Assembly (NCBI RefSeq): GCF_029837695.1
Contig: NZ_JAOEEA010000002.1
Location: 372,001-436,000 of the forward strand
DNA: 64,000 nt
DNA from: Pseudomonas sp. GD04019
GTDB lineage: Bacteria; Pseudomonadota; Gammaproteobacteria; Pseudomonadales; Pseudomonadaceae
Reading direction: 5' to 3'
Below are positions 46,190 through 55,810 of this stretch, in pieces. How positions within the stretch are numbered: the first letter of the stretch is position 1; each line of letters starts with the position of its first letter. The translations under genes and the position numbers were made by a program. The notes beneath the pieces are model-generated. The model worked only from the letters and a program-made list of their open reading frames with translations. It searched no databases and was not told the origin of the DNA.

Positions 46190-47197
46190 ATGAAATTCCC
46201 CAGGGTTGCAGTAGCGGCAGGAGTCTTCCTGAATGCCATCGCGATTTCTTCATGGGCGGCGAATGCACCGGTCAGCCAACAGGCCGAGACTGCAATCACC
46301 GTTATCGCCGGCCACAACATCCCGGTGCCGGCGGGCGGGTTGTACGACCGCTACCACTCCAACCCGCCGCTCTCCGTCATCGCGGCCGAAGCGCCGGATA
46401 TCGACCTGAGCTGGTTCAAGGAGCTGAAGAAGACCAAGGTCGACATGGGCTTCGAGTCCTATTCGCCCAACTTCTACTACAAGAACAGCAAGGTGACGGC
46501 GGTCTTCACCGCCGACCTGGACAAGCTGAAGTCGCTGATGCCCGCGCAGGTGCTGGAGCAGGTGCAGCCGCTGCAGGTGTGGCCGGGCAGGGGCCTGGTC
46601 GCGTTGACCGGTTATGTCTATGAATACTGCGACAACGACAGCTACAACGAGATCTCGCTGTCCATCGTCACCAGCAAGCCCGGAGACGCCAACCTGGGGC
46701 CGGTTTCCCTGGTCGATCAGTCGATGTCCAAGGACTTCTGGGGCTATGTGCTCAAGCTTCCGGTGGACACCGAGCTGGCCAGGGTCAGGGGCGTGGTCGG
46801 CTACAACCTGCCCAAGTGGCTGACCGGGATCCACTTCAAGGAAAACGACCAATCGGTGGTCTTCGAGATCATCGACAGCCAGACGGGGAAAGTCGACGTC
46901 ACCCTGGAGACGGACAAGCTGGGAGAGCTTTCCGATGAGGCCGATCTGGTCACCAACAGCTTCACCAACATCGGCCACAACGGCGAGCTGACCTACGGCT
47001 ATGCGGTGTCACGCCAGCTGAGCCACGCCTCCAGCACCGATGAAGACTCGGTGAAGCTGGAACTCAGCGATGGCAGCCTGTCGACCTACATCGAGGCCCT
47101 GGGTCTGGGCGAGATGGTGAAGTACGAATATGTGCCGAACTTCCAGAGCGCGCTGTATGCCCCCGCGCCACTGCAATCGCTGTTGGAAAGCGACTGA
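46190..47197 (+). CDS. Exported acetoacetate decarboxylase-family-like protein
   Basis: A 335-residue protein with a signal peptide (cleavage likely near SSWA-AN, residue 24). The body resembles the ADC fold: FTADLDKLKSLMP, RGLVALTGYVYEYCDNDSYNEISLSIVT, and the GVVGYNLPKWLT segment. Cytoplasmic ADC enzymes use a Lys Schiff base; the equivalent Lys is not certain here, so an enzyme role is open. GGAG lies about 13 bases before the ATG. It probably answers to a MerR-type activator. Confidence 0.65.
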   Translation: MKFPRVAVAAGVFLNAIAISSWAANAPVSQQAETAITVIAGHNIPVPAGGLYDRYHSNPPLSVIAAEAPDIDLSWFKELKKTKVDMGFESYSPNFYYKNSKVTAVFTADLDKLKSLMPAQVLEQVQPLQVWPGRGLVALTGYVYEYCDNDSYNEISLSIVTSKPGDANLGPVSLVDQSMSKDFWGYVLKLPVDTELARVRGVVGYNLPKWLTGIHFKENDQSVVFEIIDSQTGKVDVTLETDKLGELSDEADLVTNSFTNIGHNGELTYGYAVSRQLSHASSTDEDSVKLELSDGSLSTYIEALGLGEMVKYEYVPNFQSALYAPAPLQSLLESD

Positions 47198-47228
47198 CTC
47201 TGCAGAGCAGGGCAAATAGAAACAGCAA

Positions 47229-47287
47229 GTAGCCCGGATGCAATCCAGAGACGGAGTTGCCCAGGTCCCGGATTGCATCCGGGCTAC
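47229..47287. repeat. REP-like inverted repeat between convergent genes
   Basis: Perfect 18-bp arms GTAGCCCGGATGCAATCC (47229-47246) and its complement (47270-47287). The GTAGCCCGGATG...CCGGGCTAC form is common in Pseudomonas genomes as a repeated extragenic palindrome pair. Confidence 0.85.
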
Positions 47288-47298
47288 AACCGGCAAAA

Positions 47299-47324
47299 GA
47301 AAAACGGGGGCCGCAGCTCCCGTC
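47299..47324 (-). terminator. Probable terminator of the thiolase gene
   Basis: On the minus strand the stem ACGGGAGC pairs with GCCCCCGT (one mismatch) around TGCG, followed by TTTTC. It lies 22 bases beyond the thiolase stop. Confidence 0.7.
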
Positions 47325-47345
47325 TCGATCAGCAAGCCGTGAGGC

Positions 47346-48530
47346 TTACAGCACCTCGAACAGCCCGGCAGCACCCATGCCGCCGCCGACGCACATGGTG
47401 ATCACCACGTACTTCACGCCGCGACGCTTACCTTCCAGCAGGGCGTGGCCGACCATGCGCGCGCCGCTCATGCCGTAGGGGTGGCCGATGGAGATGGCGC
47501 CGCCGTTGACGTTGAGCTTGGCTGGGTCGATGCCGAGTTTCTGCGCGCTGTACAGCACCTGGCAGGCGAAGGCTTCGTTGAGCTCCCACAGGCCGATGTC
47601 GTCGACGGTGAGGCCGTGTTGCTTGAGCAGTTTCGGCACGGCGAACACCGGGCCGATGCCCATCTCTTCCGGGGCCAGGCCGGCCACAGCGATGCCGCGG
47701 TACAGGCCCAGCGGCTGGATGCCGCGCTGGGCGGCCAGGGCGCCGCTCATCAGCACGCTGGCGCTGGCGCCGTCGGACAGCTGGCTGGCGTTGCCGGCGG
47801 TGATGCAACCGCCTTCGATGACCGGCTTGAGCTTGGTCAGGTCGTCCAGCACGGTCTGCGGGCGGTTGCCTTCGTCCAGGCTCAGGGTGACCTCTTCGAA
47901 GCTGATCGCGCCGGTTTCCTTGTCCACCAGTTTCTTGCGCGCGGTGACCGGGACGATCTCGTCGGCGAACAGGCCGGCGGCCTGGGCGGCTGCGGTGCGC
48001 TGCTGCGACTGCAGGGAGTAGGCGTCCTGCGCCTCGCGGCTGATGCCGTAGCGCTTGGCCACCAGCTCGGCGGTCTGCAGCATCGGCATGTAGGCGTGCT
48101 CCGCCATCTTCACCACGGCCGGGTCGTAGTCGGTGGCGGTCCACTTCATGTGGGTGTTCTGCACCAGGCTGATCTGCTCCTGGCCGGCGCCGACGGTGAC
48201 GGCCATGCCGTCGACCATGATCTGCTTGGCGGCGATGGAGATGGCCATCAGGCCCGAGGCGCACTGGCGGTCGATGGTCTGGCCGCTGACCGACAGCGGC
48301 AGGCCGGCGGCCAGCAGCGACAGGCGACCGAGGTTGGTGGAGGCGGTGCCGCCCTGCATGGCGGTGCCCATCACCACGTCCTCGATCTCGGCGGCCTCGA
48401 TGCCGGCGCGCTCGACGGCGGCGCGCAGGGCGACGGCGGCCATGGACGGCGACTTGAGGTCGTTGAAGGCGCCGCGGAAGGCCTTGGCGATCGGTGTGCG
48501 GGCGGTGGAGACGATGACGGCGTCTTGCAT
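47346..48530 (-). CDS. Acetyl-CoA acyltransferase (thiolase)
   Basis: A 394-residue thiolase that splits 3-ketoacyl-CoA or condenses acyl-CoA. The acylated Cys is in DRQCASGL, the His in [11 protein letters not shown], the second Cys in [12 protein letters not shown], and NEAFA is present. Length and motifs fit beta-oxidation thiolases. The neighbours on the same strand (thioesterase, acyl-CoA dehydrogenase, 3-hydroxyacyl-CoA dehydrogenase) indicate a dispersed acyl-CoA degradation region. AGAGGA precedes the ATG. Confidence 0.93.
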   Translation of the reverse strand: MQDAVIVSTARTPIAKAFRGAFNDLKSPSMAAVALRAAVERAGIEAAEIEDVVMGTAMQGGTASTNLGRLSLLAAGLPLSVSGQTIDRQCASGLMAISIAAKQIMVDGMAVTVGAGQEQISLVQNTHMKWTATDYDPAVVKMAEHAYMPMLQTAELVAKRYGISREAQDAYSLQSQQRTAAAQAAGLFADEIVPVTARKKLVDKETGAISFEEVTLSLDEGNRPQTVLDDLTKLKPVIEGGCITAGNASQLSDGASASVLMSGALAAQRGIQPLGLYRGIAVAGLAPEEMGIGPVFAVPKLLKQHGLTVDDIGLWELNEAFACQVLYSAQKLGIDPAKLNVNGGAISIGHPYGMSGARMVGHALLEGKRRGVKYVVITMCVGGGMGAAGLFEVL

Positions 48531-48563
48531 GGCGGAATCCTCTGTTGTGGTCTTCGTTGGTTC

Positions 48564-48998
48564 TTAGTCGCGCAGCAGGCGGGCGAGCGCCGTACGCAGG
48601 GTTTCGGGAATCGGCACCGGCCGGTTGCCGGCGCGGTCGACGAAGACGTGAACGAAGCGCCCGGCGGCGCAGGCCTCGTCTTCGCCGGCCTTGAAGATGG
48701 CCAGCTCGTACTGCACCGAGCTGTTGCCCAGCTTGCCGACGCGCAGGCCGACCTCGATGCGTTCGGGGAAGGCGATGGAGGCGAAGTAGTCGCACGACGA
48801 GCTGACCACGAAGCCGATGACCTCGCCCTCGTGGATATCCAGGCCGCCGACCTCGATCAGGTAGGTGTTCACCGCGCTGTCGAAGAAGCCGTAGTAGACG
48901 ACGTTGTTGACGTGGCCGTAGACGTCGTTGTCGTGCCAGCGCGTGGTGATCGGCTGGAAGTGGGCGTAGTCGCCGCGCAGGTGCTGCGGTGGATTCAT
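48564..48998 (-). CDS. Acyl-CoA thioesterase (4HBT/hotdog family)
   Basis: A 144-residue hotdog-fold thioesterase. The active-site segment [20 protein letters not shown] contains the catalytic Asp and the HVNN motif of the 4-hydroxybenzoyl-CoA thioesterase group. It probably hydrolyses a CoA thioester in the same pathway as the downstream thiolase, which starts 33 bp later. GAGGA precedes the ATG. The chain-length preference is unknown. Confidence 0.9.
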   Translation of the reverse strand: MNPPQHLRGDYAHFQPITTRWHDNDVYGHVNNVVYYGFFDSAVNTYLIEVGGLDIHEGEVIGFVVSSSCDYFASIAFPERIEVGLRVGKLGNSSVQYELAIFKAGEDEACAAGRFVHVFVDRAGNRPVPIPETLRTALARLLRD

Positions 48999-49085
48999 GC
49001 TCGGTCCTCGTGCTTGTGCATCACCCTAAGGCCTGGGCGGTGCGCGGGAAACTTTGATTCGTGGGCTGTATTGCGGGCTATAGCT

Positions 49086-49200
49086 CCCCTCTCCCTTTGG
49101 GAGAGGGGGAGGGGCGGCCCGCGTAGGGTGAGGGATTCACAAGCTACTCCGAGTTGTCCATTGCACCCTCACCCTAGCCCTCTCCCACAGGGAGAGGGGA
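49086..49200. repeat. REP-like extragenic repeats
   Basis: Two hairpins of the same kind, CCCCTCTCCC-TTT-GGGAGAGGGG (49086-49108) and CCCTCTCCC-ACA-GGGAGAGGG (49178-49198), lie head to head and share GTAGGGTGAGGG and its complement between them. This is the form of paired REP elements (REPIN) in Pseudomonas. Confidence 0.85.
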
Positions 49201-49210
49201 CAGAAGCCAC

Positions 49211-50374
49211 TCAGTAAGCCGCCTGGTAGATCGCCAGCGCATCGGCCTCGCTGACCTCGCGCGGGTTGTTCACCAGCAGGCGCTGCTGCAGCATCGCGTC
49301 GCTGGCCAGGGTCGGCAGCATGGCTTCCGGCACGCCGGCGTCGCGCAGGCGGCTGGGCAGGCCGCAGCGCTCATTGAGTGCCGCCAGTTCGTTGATGAAC
49401 TCGGCAGCGCACTGCTCCGCGCTGCCACCCTTGAAGCGCTCGCCGAGCAGCAGCGGCGCCAGCTCGGCGTACAGCGGCGTGGCGTTGGGTGCGTTGAAGC
49501 GCAGCACGTGCGGCAGCACCAGGGCGTTGGACAGGCCATGGGGAATATGGAAGTGCCCGCCCAGCGGGTAGGCCAGGGCGTGCACCGCCGCCACTGGCGC
49601 ATTGGCAAAGGCCTGGCCGGCCAGGCAGGCGCCCAGCAGCATGGCCTGGCGCGCCTCGCGGTTGCTGCCGTTGTGCACCGCCTGGTCGAGGTTGGCAGCG
49701 AGCAGGCGCAGGGCCTCGCGGGCCAGCAGGTCGGACAGCGGGTTCTTCTTCAGCTTGGTGGTGTAGGCCTCGATGGCGTGGACCATGGCGTCGATGCCGG
49801 TGGCGGCGGTCACCGCGGGCGGCAGGCCGAGGGTCAGGTCGGCGTCGAGCAGCGCCAGGTCCGGCAGCAGCAGCGGCGAGACCACGCCCATCTTGGTGGT
49901 TTCGCCGGTGGTGACGATGGAGATCGGCGTCACCTCCGAGCCGGTGCCGGCGGTGGTCGGCACCTGGATCAGCGGCAGGCGCTGGCCACGCGCGTTGCCC
50001 ACGCCGTAGATGTCTTTCAGCGCCTGTTGGCAGTTGGGGTGGGCGAGCAGGGCGACCAGCTTGGCCACGTCCATCGAGCTGCCGCCGCCGAAGCCGACCA
50101 CCAGATCGGCGCCCAGCGCACGGGCGCGCTCCACGGCATTGAGCACGATGGCCTCGGGCGGATCGGCGATCACCTGGTCGAACACTTCCACGGCCACGCC
50201 GGCCTGGGCGAAGCCGGGCAGCACGCCGTCGAGCAGGCCGAAGCGGGTGATGCCGGGGTCGGTGACCAGCATCACGCGCTGGGCGCCGCGCTCCTGGCAC
50301 AGGCTGGCGAGGCGCACGCTGGAACCGGATTCGCAGAGGATCTGCGCGGTGGTGGCGAAGCTGAAGGGTTGCAT
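49211..50374 (-). CDS. Iron-containing alcohol dehydrogenase
   Basis: A 387-residue Fe-ADH family protein. The NAD-binding loop GFGGGSSMDVAK, PTTAGTGSEVTP, and the metal-binding His residues in AVHALAYPLGGHFHIPHG are intact. It would oxidise or reduce a primary alcohol or aldehyde with NAD. The ATG at 50374 has GGAGGA eight bases upstream; the longer frame is chance read-through. The substrate is not evident. The esterase gene upstream ends 17 bp before, so they may be co-transcribed. Confidence 0.93.
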   Translation of the reverse strand: MQPFSFATTAQILCESGSSVRLASLCQERGAQRVMLVTDPGITRFGLLDGVLPGFAQAGVAVEVFDQVIADPPEAIVLNAVERARALGADLVVGFGGGSSMDVAKLVALLAHPNCQQALKDIYGVGNARGQRLPLIQVPTTAGTGSEVTPISIVTTGETTKMGVVSPLLLPDLALLDADLTLGLPPAVTAATGIDAMVHAIEAYTTKLKKNPLSDLLAREALRLLAANLDQAVHNGSNREARQAMLLGACLAGQAFANAPVAAVHALAYPLGGHFHIPHGLSNALVLPHVLRFNAPNATPLYAELAPLLLGERFKGGSAEQCAAEFINELAALNERCGLPSRLRDAGVPEAMLPTLASDAMLQQRLLVNNPREVSEADALAIYQAAY

Positions 50375-50391
50375 GACAAGTCCTCCGAAGG

Positions 50392-51384
50392 TCAGGGCTG
50401 CGCCGGCACGGACTGCTGGCGGGCGAAGAAGTCCCAGATGGCCCGTGGGCCGTCGAAACCGGAAAGGGTGGGGCCGAGCAGGCGCGGGGCGCGGAAGCCG
50501 GCCTGGGGCAGCAGGTGGCCACCGCCGATCACTCCGTACAGGGCGACCTCGGCGCGGCCCTCGGCCTGCCACTGGTCGAGGCTGACTCGCTGCGCCGGGT
50601 CGGCCGGGTTGCTCCAGGCCGTGCTGCTGCGCACGGCATCGCGCGGGTAGCCGGCCAGATTGGCGAAATACAGCGCCGACTCGTAGGCCGAGCGCACGGT
50701 GCCACGGTCGCCGAACCCGAACAGGCTGACCGGGCCGCCGTTGTAGGGGTTGATCGGGTCGCGGGTGCCGTTCATCAGCAGCACCGGCACGGCCTGGCCT
50801 GACGGCGCGCAATCCAGGTTGGCGTCGGTCGGCAGGTTGGCCGCCACGGCGGCGACGCCCGCCAGCAGCTGCGGGCGCTCCAGCGCCGCACGCAGGCCTA
50901 GCTGGCCGCCGTTGGAATAGCCGACCAGGAAGGCGCGCTGCGGGTCGGCGCCATGCTCGGCGGCGAAGCGCTGCACCAGGGCGGCGAGCAGGCCGAGATC
51001 GTCGATGTTGCGGGTGCGCGCCGGGTAGTCGGCGGCGCGGCGGCAGTCGTTCCAGTTGTTCTTGAAGCCCTGTGGGTAGACCACGATGAAGCCGTGCTCG
51101 TCGGCTAGGCGCTCGAACGCATAGGCGCTGTAGGTACGCATGTCATCGATGCTCTGCAGCGAACCGTGCAGCACGAACAGCAACGGCGCCTTGGCCGGCA
51201 GTTTGGCTGGGAGGTAATAGGCGAAGTCGCGCGAGCGGCCGCCGACGTCAATCTGGGCGTGCTGCAGGCTGGCGCCCAAAACCGGCTCGGCGGGCCTGGG
51301 CGCATGGAGAAAATAGCCATACAGAGCGCCAAGGGTAGCGGCGCTCAGCAGGAGTAGGGTCAGCACTATTCTTGTTCTTTTCAT
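50392..51384 (-). CDS. PHB depolymerase-type (LpqC-like) esterase
   Basis: A 330-residue exported hydrolase. An N-terminal hydrophobic segment (about 5-25) anchors or exports it. The alpha/beta-hydrolase core has LLFVLHGSLQSIDDMRTYS, the nucleophile in VGYSNGGQLGLRAA, the Asp region NGTRDPINPYNGG and GGGHLLP near the end with the catalytic His. It resembles poly(3-hydroxybutyrate) depolymerase family esterases, some of which are feruloyl or acetylxylan esterases. GAGG lies upstream of the ATG at 51384. Confidence 0.85.
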   Translation of the reverse strand: MKRTRIVLTLLLLSAATLGALYGYFLHAPRPAEPVLGASLQHAQIDVGGRSRDFAYYLPAKLPAKAPLLFVLHGSLQSIDDMRTYSAYAFERLADEHGFIVVYPQGFKNNWNDCRRAADYPARTRNIDDLGLLAALVQRFAAEHGADPQRAFLVGYSNGGQLGLRAALERPQLLAGVAAVAANLPTDANLDCAPSGQAVPVLLMNGTRDPINPYNGGPVSLFGFGDRGTVRSAYESALYFANLAGYPRDAVRSSTAWSNPADPAQRVSLDQWQAEGRAEVALYGVIGGGHLLPQAGFRAPRLLGPTLSGFDGPRAIWDFFARQQSVPAQP

Positions 51385-51610
51385 CTGTGCCTCATGGTCA
51401 GTGAGGGTCAGCAGTAGGGTGGATGACGCTCTGCTCATCCACCACTGATCTCGTTCGAAGGATCGCCCCCCAGTGGGTCGCCTCCCGGTGGGGCGTCACC
51501 CGGTGAATCGCCACCCGGTGGATCGGTGAAGCGTGATCCACCCTACGTGTACCGCGGTGTCTGCGTAGGGCGGGTGAAACCCGCGCGGGTTGCAGCCGCC
51601 CTACGGTACG
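51385..51610. repeat. REP-like inverted repeats upstream of the esterase gene
   Basis: Contains GGTGGATG and CATCCACC arms around 51418-51443, then GATCCACCCTACG, followed by CGTAGGGCGGGTGAAACCCG and its complement GCCGCCCTACG. Several short copies of CCCGGTGG follow one another at 51480-51520. They are extragenic palindromes without a gene. Confidence 0.6.
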
Positions 51611-53401
51611 TCAGAACGCGAAGCTCTCCTCGGCCATCGCCATCAGGCAGTCCGCGCCGCCCAGCAGGGCCTCGCGGTGGCTGCTGGCGCGGGGCAGCAC
51701 GCGGCGCAGGTAGAAGTCCGCGCTGTGCAGCTTGGCCTGGTAGAACGCCGCCTCGCCAGTGCCGGCGTCCAGCGCCTGCTGGGCGATGCTGGCGGCCTGC
51801 AGCCAAAAGCCGGCCAGCAACACATAGGCCGAGTACTGCAGGAAGTCCACCGAGGCCGCGCCGATTTCCTGGGCATCGGCCTGGCTGTTGGCGATCACCT
51901 GGGCGGCCAGCTCGCGCCACTGCTGCAGGCGCTGCTCGACCAGGCGCGCGGACTCGGCCAGGGCCGGTTGCGCGGCGGCGTCGCGGGCGTGGGCGGCCAG
52001 CTCGTCGATCAGTGCGCCCAACTCGGCGCCGCCGTCGCCCAGCAGCTTGCGGCGGATCAGGTCGAGGGCCTGGATGCCGTTGGTGCCTTCATAGAGCTGG
52101 GTGATGCGGCTGTCGCGCATCAGCTGTTCCATGCCCCACTCGCGGATGAAGCCGTGGCCACCGTAGACCTGCACCGCGTGGCTGGCGACTTCCTGGCCCA
52201 TGTCGGTGAAGAAGGCTTTGACGATTGGGATCAGCAGCGCCGCGCGCTTGCCGGCGGCCTTGCGCGCGGCGGCATCGCTGGCGCCGTGCTCCAGGTCGAG
52301 CTGGCGCGCGGTGTAGGCGGCGAGCATGCGGCAGCCTTCGACCAGACTCTTCTGGGTCAGCAGCATGCGCCGCACGTCCGGGTGCACGATGATCGGGTCG
52401 GCCGCCTTCTCGGGCGCGGCGGCACCGGTCAGGCCACGCGACTGCAGGCGCTCGCGGGCATAGCGCAGGGCGCCCTGGAAGGCCGCCTCGCCGATGCCCA
52501 GGCCCTGCAGGCCAACCTGAAAGCGCGCGTCGTTCATCATGGTGAACATGCAGGCCAGGCCCTGGTTGGCCTCGCCGACCAGCCAGCCGGTGGCGCCGTC
52601 GAAGTTCATCACGCAGGTGGAGGCGCCCTTGATGCCCATCTTGTGCTCGATGGCACCGCAGCTCAGGGCGTTCTTCGCGCCCAAACCGCCATCCTCTGTG
52701 GCGATAAACTTGGGTACCAGCAGCAGGCTGATGCCCTTCACGCCTACAGGTGCATCCGGCAGGCGCGCCAGTACCAGGTGCACGATGTTCTCGGAGAAAT
52801 CCTGCTCGCCGCCGCTGATGAAGATCTTGTTGCCGGTGACCTTGTAGCTACCGTCGGCCTGGGGCTCGGCGCGGGTGCGCAGCAGCGCCAGGTCGGTGCC
52901 GGCCTGGGGCTCGGTCAGGCACATGGTGCCGGTCCACTGGCCGCTGACCATCTTGCCCAGGTAGTCACGCTTGAGTTCGTCGCTGCCGTGCTTGTCCAGC
53001 GCCAGCACCGCGCCCTCGGTGAGGCCGGAATAGATGCGGAAGGACAGCGAGGCGCCCATCAGCATCTCGTGGAAGGCGAAGGCCACCAGCTGCGGGAAAC
53101 CCTGGCCGCCGAAGTCGGTCGGCCCGGTCATGCTTGCCCAGCCGTTGTCCACGTACTGCTGGTAGGCCGCGCGGAAGCCTTTGGGCGTGGTGACCTTGCC
53201 GTTCTCCAGGCGGCAGCCTTCCTCGTCGCTGTTGCGGTTGAGCGGGGCGATCTCGTTGCCGGTGAAGGCCGCGGCCTCTTCCAGCACGCCGTCAATCAGC
53301 TCGCGGTCCAGGCCGTTGCCCAGGCGCTCGCAATGGCCGGCGACATCGAACAGTTCATGCAGGACGAAGCGCATGTCGCGCAGGGGGGCTTGGTAGCTCA
53401 T
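51611..53401 (-). CDS. Acyl-CoA dehydrogenase (FadE-type with C-terminal extension)
   Basis: A 596-residue flavoprotein that introduces a double bond into acyl-CoA. The family segments MCLTEPQAGTDLALLRTRAEP, the FAD/acyl region SGGEQDFSENIVH, and YGGHGFIREWGMEQLMRDSRITQLYEGTNGIQALDL with the catalytic Glu are intact. The extra C-terminal domain (about 470-596) is found in the long-form (ACAD C-terminal) group common in Pseudomonas. It overlaps the 3-hydroxyacyl-CoA dehydrogenase stop by 4 bp, so both act in one beta-oxidation step series. Confidence 0.94.
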   Translation of the reverse strand: MSYQAPLRDMRFVLHELFDVAGHCERLGNGLDRELIDGVLEEAAAFTGNEIAPLNRNSDEEGCRLENGKVTTPKGFRAAYQQYVDNGWASMTGPTDFGGQGFPQLVAFAFHEMLMGASLSFRIYSGLTEGAVLALDKHGSDELKRDYLGKMVSGQWTGTMCLTEPQAGTDLALLRTRAEPQADGSYKVTGNKIFISGGEQDFSENIVHLVLARLPDAPVGVKGISLLLVPKFIATEDGGLGAKNALSCGAIEHKMGIKGASTCVMNFDGATGWLVGEANQGLACMFTMMNDARFQVGLQGLGIGEAAFQGALRYARERLQSRGLTGAAAPEKAADPIIVHPDVRRMLLTQKSLVEGCRMLAAYTARQLDLEHGASDAAARKAAGKRAALLIPIVKAFFTDMGQEVASHAVQVYGGHGFIREWGMEQLMRDSRITQLYEGTNGIQALDLIRRKLLGDGGAELGALIDELAAHARDAAAQPALAESARLVEQRLQQWRELAAQVIANSQADAQEIGAASVDFLQYSAYVLLAGFWLQAASIAQQALDAGTGEAAFYQAKLHSADFYLRRVLPRASSHREALLGGADCLMAMAEESFAF

Positions 53402-54636
53402 GCGCGGCCCTCCTGTACGTCGGCGAAGCGCTTGCCGTCCGCCACCAGGCGGTCGATCAGTCCGGCCGGCTGCCAGTGCGCGCCGAAGCGCTCGGCCAGC
53501 TGCAGCAGGCGCTCGCGGATGGCGGCTACGCCCTGAGCGTCGGCCCAGGCCATCGGCCCGCCCTTGTCGGCGGGGAAGCCGTAGCCGTTGAGGTAGACCA
53601 GGTCGATGTCGTGGGCGTTGGCGGCGATGTTCTCCTCGAGGATTTTCGCGCCTTCATTGACCAGGGCCAGCAGGCAGCGCTCGAGGATTTCCTCCGGGCC
53701 GACGCTGCGGCGCTGGTAGCCGAGGCGCTCGGCCTCGCGCTGCACCAGGGCGTCCACTTCCGGATCGTGTTCGGCCAGGCGGCTGCCCGGCGCGTAGGTG
53801 TAGTAGCCCTTGCCGGACTTCTGGCCGAAGCGGCCGAGCTCGCACAGACGGTTGTCCACCTGCACCTGGGCCACGTCCTGGCCCTTGCCGGCCAGTTCGC
53901 GAGCGCGCCATTCGAGGTCGATGCCGACCACGTCGTACATGCGGAACGGGCCCATGGCGAAGCCGAAGCCCTGCAGGGCGCTGTCGACCTGGTGCGGGTA
54001 GGCGCCTTCGAGGAGCATGCTGCGCGCCTCGAACACGTAGGTGTGGAGCATGCGGTTGCCGATGAAACCGTCGCAGTTGCCGGCCACCACACTGATCTTG
54101 CCGATGCGCTGGCCGAGGGCCACGGCAGCGTCCAGCACGGCTGGCGCGGTGTAGGCGCCACGCACGATCTCCAGCAGCTTCATGATGTGCGCCGGGCTGA
54201 AGAAGTGCAGGCCGAGCACGTCCTGCGGGCGCTTGGTGACGGCGGCGATGGCGTCGATGTCCAGTGCCGAGGTGTTGCTGGCGAGGATGGCGCCGGGCTT
54301 CACGATGCGGTCGAGGGTGCGGAAGATTTCCTGCTTGAGTTCGAGGTTCTCGTACACCGCCTCGATCACCAGATCGACCTCGGCCAGGTCGGCGTAGTCG
54401 TTCACCGCCTGGATGCGCGACAGGCGCAGGCTCGCCTCGCCGGTGCTGATGCGGCCCTTGGCGACGTTCTGCGCCCAGGTGTCCTCGGCCATCTTGAGGC
54501 CGGCCTCGACCATCTGCGGGTTGTTGTCCAGCCACAGCACCGGGATACCGGCGCTGGCCAGGCTGATGACGATGCCGCGGCCCATGGTGCCGGCGCCGAT
54601 CACGGCGGCCTGTTCGATCTTGTAGTTGTTGCTCAT
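53398..54636 (-). CDS. 3-hydroxyacyl-CoA dehydrogenase
   Basis: A 412-residue NAD-dependent enzyme that oxidises 3-hydroxyacyl-CoA. The Rossmann motif VIGAGTMGRGI begins at residue 12, LDNNPQMVEAG and VYENLELKQEIFR follow, and the active-site region is GLHFFSPAHIMKLLEIVRG with the catalytic His. The C-terminal half has the duplicated dimerisation domain. No enoyl-CoA hydratase domain is fused. First gene of the operon with the acyl-CoA dehydrogenase; transcribed away from a LysR regulator. Confidence 0.94.
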   Translation of the reverse strand: MSNNYKIEQAAVIGAGTMGRGIVISLASAGIPVLWLDNNPQMVEAGLKMAEDTWAQNVAKGRISTGEASLRLSRIQAVNDYADLAEVDLVIEAVYENLELKQEIFRTLDRIVKPGAILASNTSALDIDAIAAVTKRPQDVLGLHFFSPAHIMKLLEIVRGAYTAPAVLDAAVALGQRIGKISVVAGNCDGFIGNRMLHTYVFEARSMLLEGAYPHQVDSALQGFGFAMGPFRMYDVVGIDLEWRARELAGKGQDVAQVQVDNRLCELGRFGQKSGKGYYTYAPGSRLAEHDPEVDALVQREAERLGYQRRSVGPEEILERCLLALVNEGAKILEENIAANAHDIDLVYLNGYGFPADKGGPMAWADAQGVAAIRERLLQLAERFGAHWQPAGLIDRLVADGKRFADVQEGRA

Positions 54637-54758
54637 AGCCCTACCTCGGTCACTTCATGTCCGGCCGCCGTGGCGACCTGCCAAAACACAACTGACGAAC
54701 CTTAAGTACGGCGGTACTATTTGGGAAATTTTGACTTGTGATAAGTTGAATTCCTCTC
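54637..54758. promoter_or_regulatory. Divergent promoter region with AGTAC palindrome
   Basis: Between the hydroxyacyl-CoA dehydrogenase and the LysR gene lies AGTAC-GGCG-GTACT (54705-54718), in an AT-richer patch. It is a likely operator for the LysR protein; this is an inference from position. Confidence 0.5.
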
Positions 54759-55658
54759 GTGAATATATTGACCTTCGACCTCAACCTCCTGCGCGTGCTC
54801 GATGCCCTGCTGCGCGAGCGCAACGTGTCGCGCGCGGCCGAGCGTCTGGCGCTCAGCCAGCCGGCAGTGAGCAATGCGCTGAACCGCCTGCGCGCGTTGC
54901 TCGACGACCCGCTGCTGGTGCGGGTAGGCCGCGCCATGCAGCCCACCCCGCGGGCGCTGGAGCTGGAGGCGCCGATTCGTGCCGCGCTGCGGCAGATCGA
55001 GGAGAGCCTGGGCGAGGGCAGCCGCTTCGACCCGGCGCGCAGCCGCCAGCGCTTCAGCATCGCCCTCACCGACTACGCCGAGATGCTGCTGATGCCGCGT
55101 CTGCTGGCGCATCTGGCCGAGCAGGCGCCCGGCATTCGCATCGACGTGCGTCACCTGAGCCCGCGCCTGCCGGCCGAGGCGCTGGAGAAGGGCGAGCTGG
55201 ACCTCGCGGTCGGCCGCTTCGAGGCGCTGCCGCCGCGCTTCGCCGGCCGCCGCTGGATGAGCGAGACCCTGCAGCTGGTGGCCCGTCGCGACCATCCGCA
55301 GCTGCGGGAAGGCCTCGACCTGGATACCTTCCTGCGCCTGCGCCACCTGTGGGTGCATGGCGGCCAGACCCGCGGCATGGTCGAGCAATGGCTGGGCGAG
55401 CAGGGCCTTGCCCGGGAGATCGTCTACACCACGCCCAACTACCTGCAGGCCGCGCACATCGCCGCCAGTGGTGATCTGGTAGCGGTGCTGCCGGCGCGCC
55501 TGGCGCGCTACTTCGCGGACCTGCTGCCGCTACAGCTGTTCGACCTGCCGTTCGAGCTGGGGCCCTTCCACCTGGAGATCGTCAGCCTCGACCTGCGCCG
55601 CCGCGATGTGGCCCTGCAGTGGCTGATCGAGCAGCTCCGCGTGCTCGGCGAGAGCTGA
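54759..55658 (+). CDS. LysR-family transcriptional regulator
   Basis: A 299-residue regulator with an N-terminal winged HTH ([25 protein letters not shown] and [23 protein letters not shown] are conserved) and a substrate-binding domain (about 90-295). The start is GTG 54759; a ribosome site is weak. It is of the NodD/PcpR-like group. By divergent position it probably controls the acyl-CoA/hydroxyacyl-CoA dehydrogenase operon; the inducer is unknown. Confidence 0.92.
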   Translation: MNILTFDLNLLRVLDALLRERNVSRAAERLALSQPAVSNALNRLRALLDDPLLVRVGRAMQPTPRALELEAPIRAALRQIEESLGEGSRFDPARSRQRFSIALTDYAEMLLMPRLLAHLAEQAPGIRIDVRHLSPRLPAEALEKGELDLAVGRFEALPPRFAGRRWMSETLQLVARRDHPQLREGLDLDTFLRLRHLWVHGGQTRGMVEQWLGEQGLAREIVYTTPNYLQAAHIAASGDLVAVLPARLARYFADLLPLQLFDLPFELGPFHLEIVSLDLRRRDVALQWLIEQLRVLGES

Positions 55659-55810
55659 GTTCACCTAGGGAAATCGCTGATAGAGCCACCCGCGCGGCGG
55701 TCGATAGCCTTTCTGGAAGAACATGGTCAGCGAGACCAGAAGCCCTGGGACGGGCGATCCAGTCAGGTGTTGCCCGCTGCGGGCGGCTTTGCGATTCCGG
55801 GAGAAAACAC

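Noticed and set aside
47445-49217. Plus-strand open frame of 590 codons opposite thiolase and thioesterase
   Set aside because: It is antisense to two enzymes with intact motifs and ends in a REP element.
51590-53536. Plus-strand open frame of 648 codons opposite the acyl-CoA dehydrogenase
   Set aside because: It is a shadow of the dehydrogenase; composition is low-complexity His/Gln/Ala/Gly.
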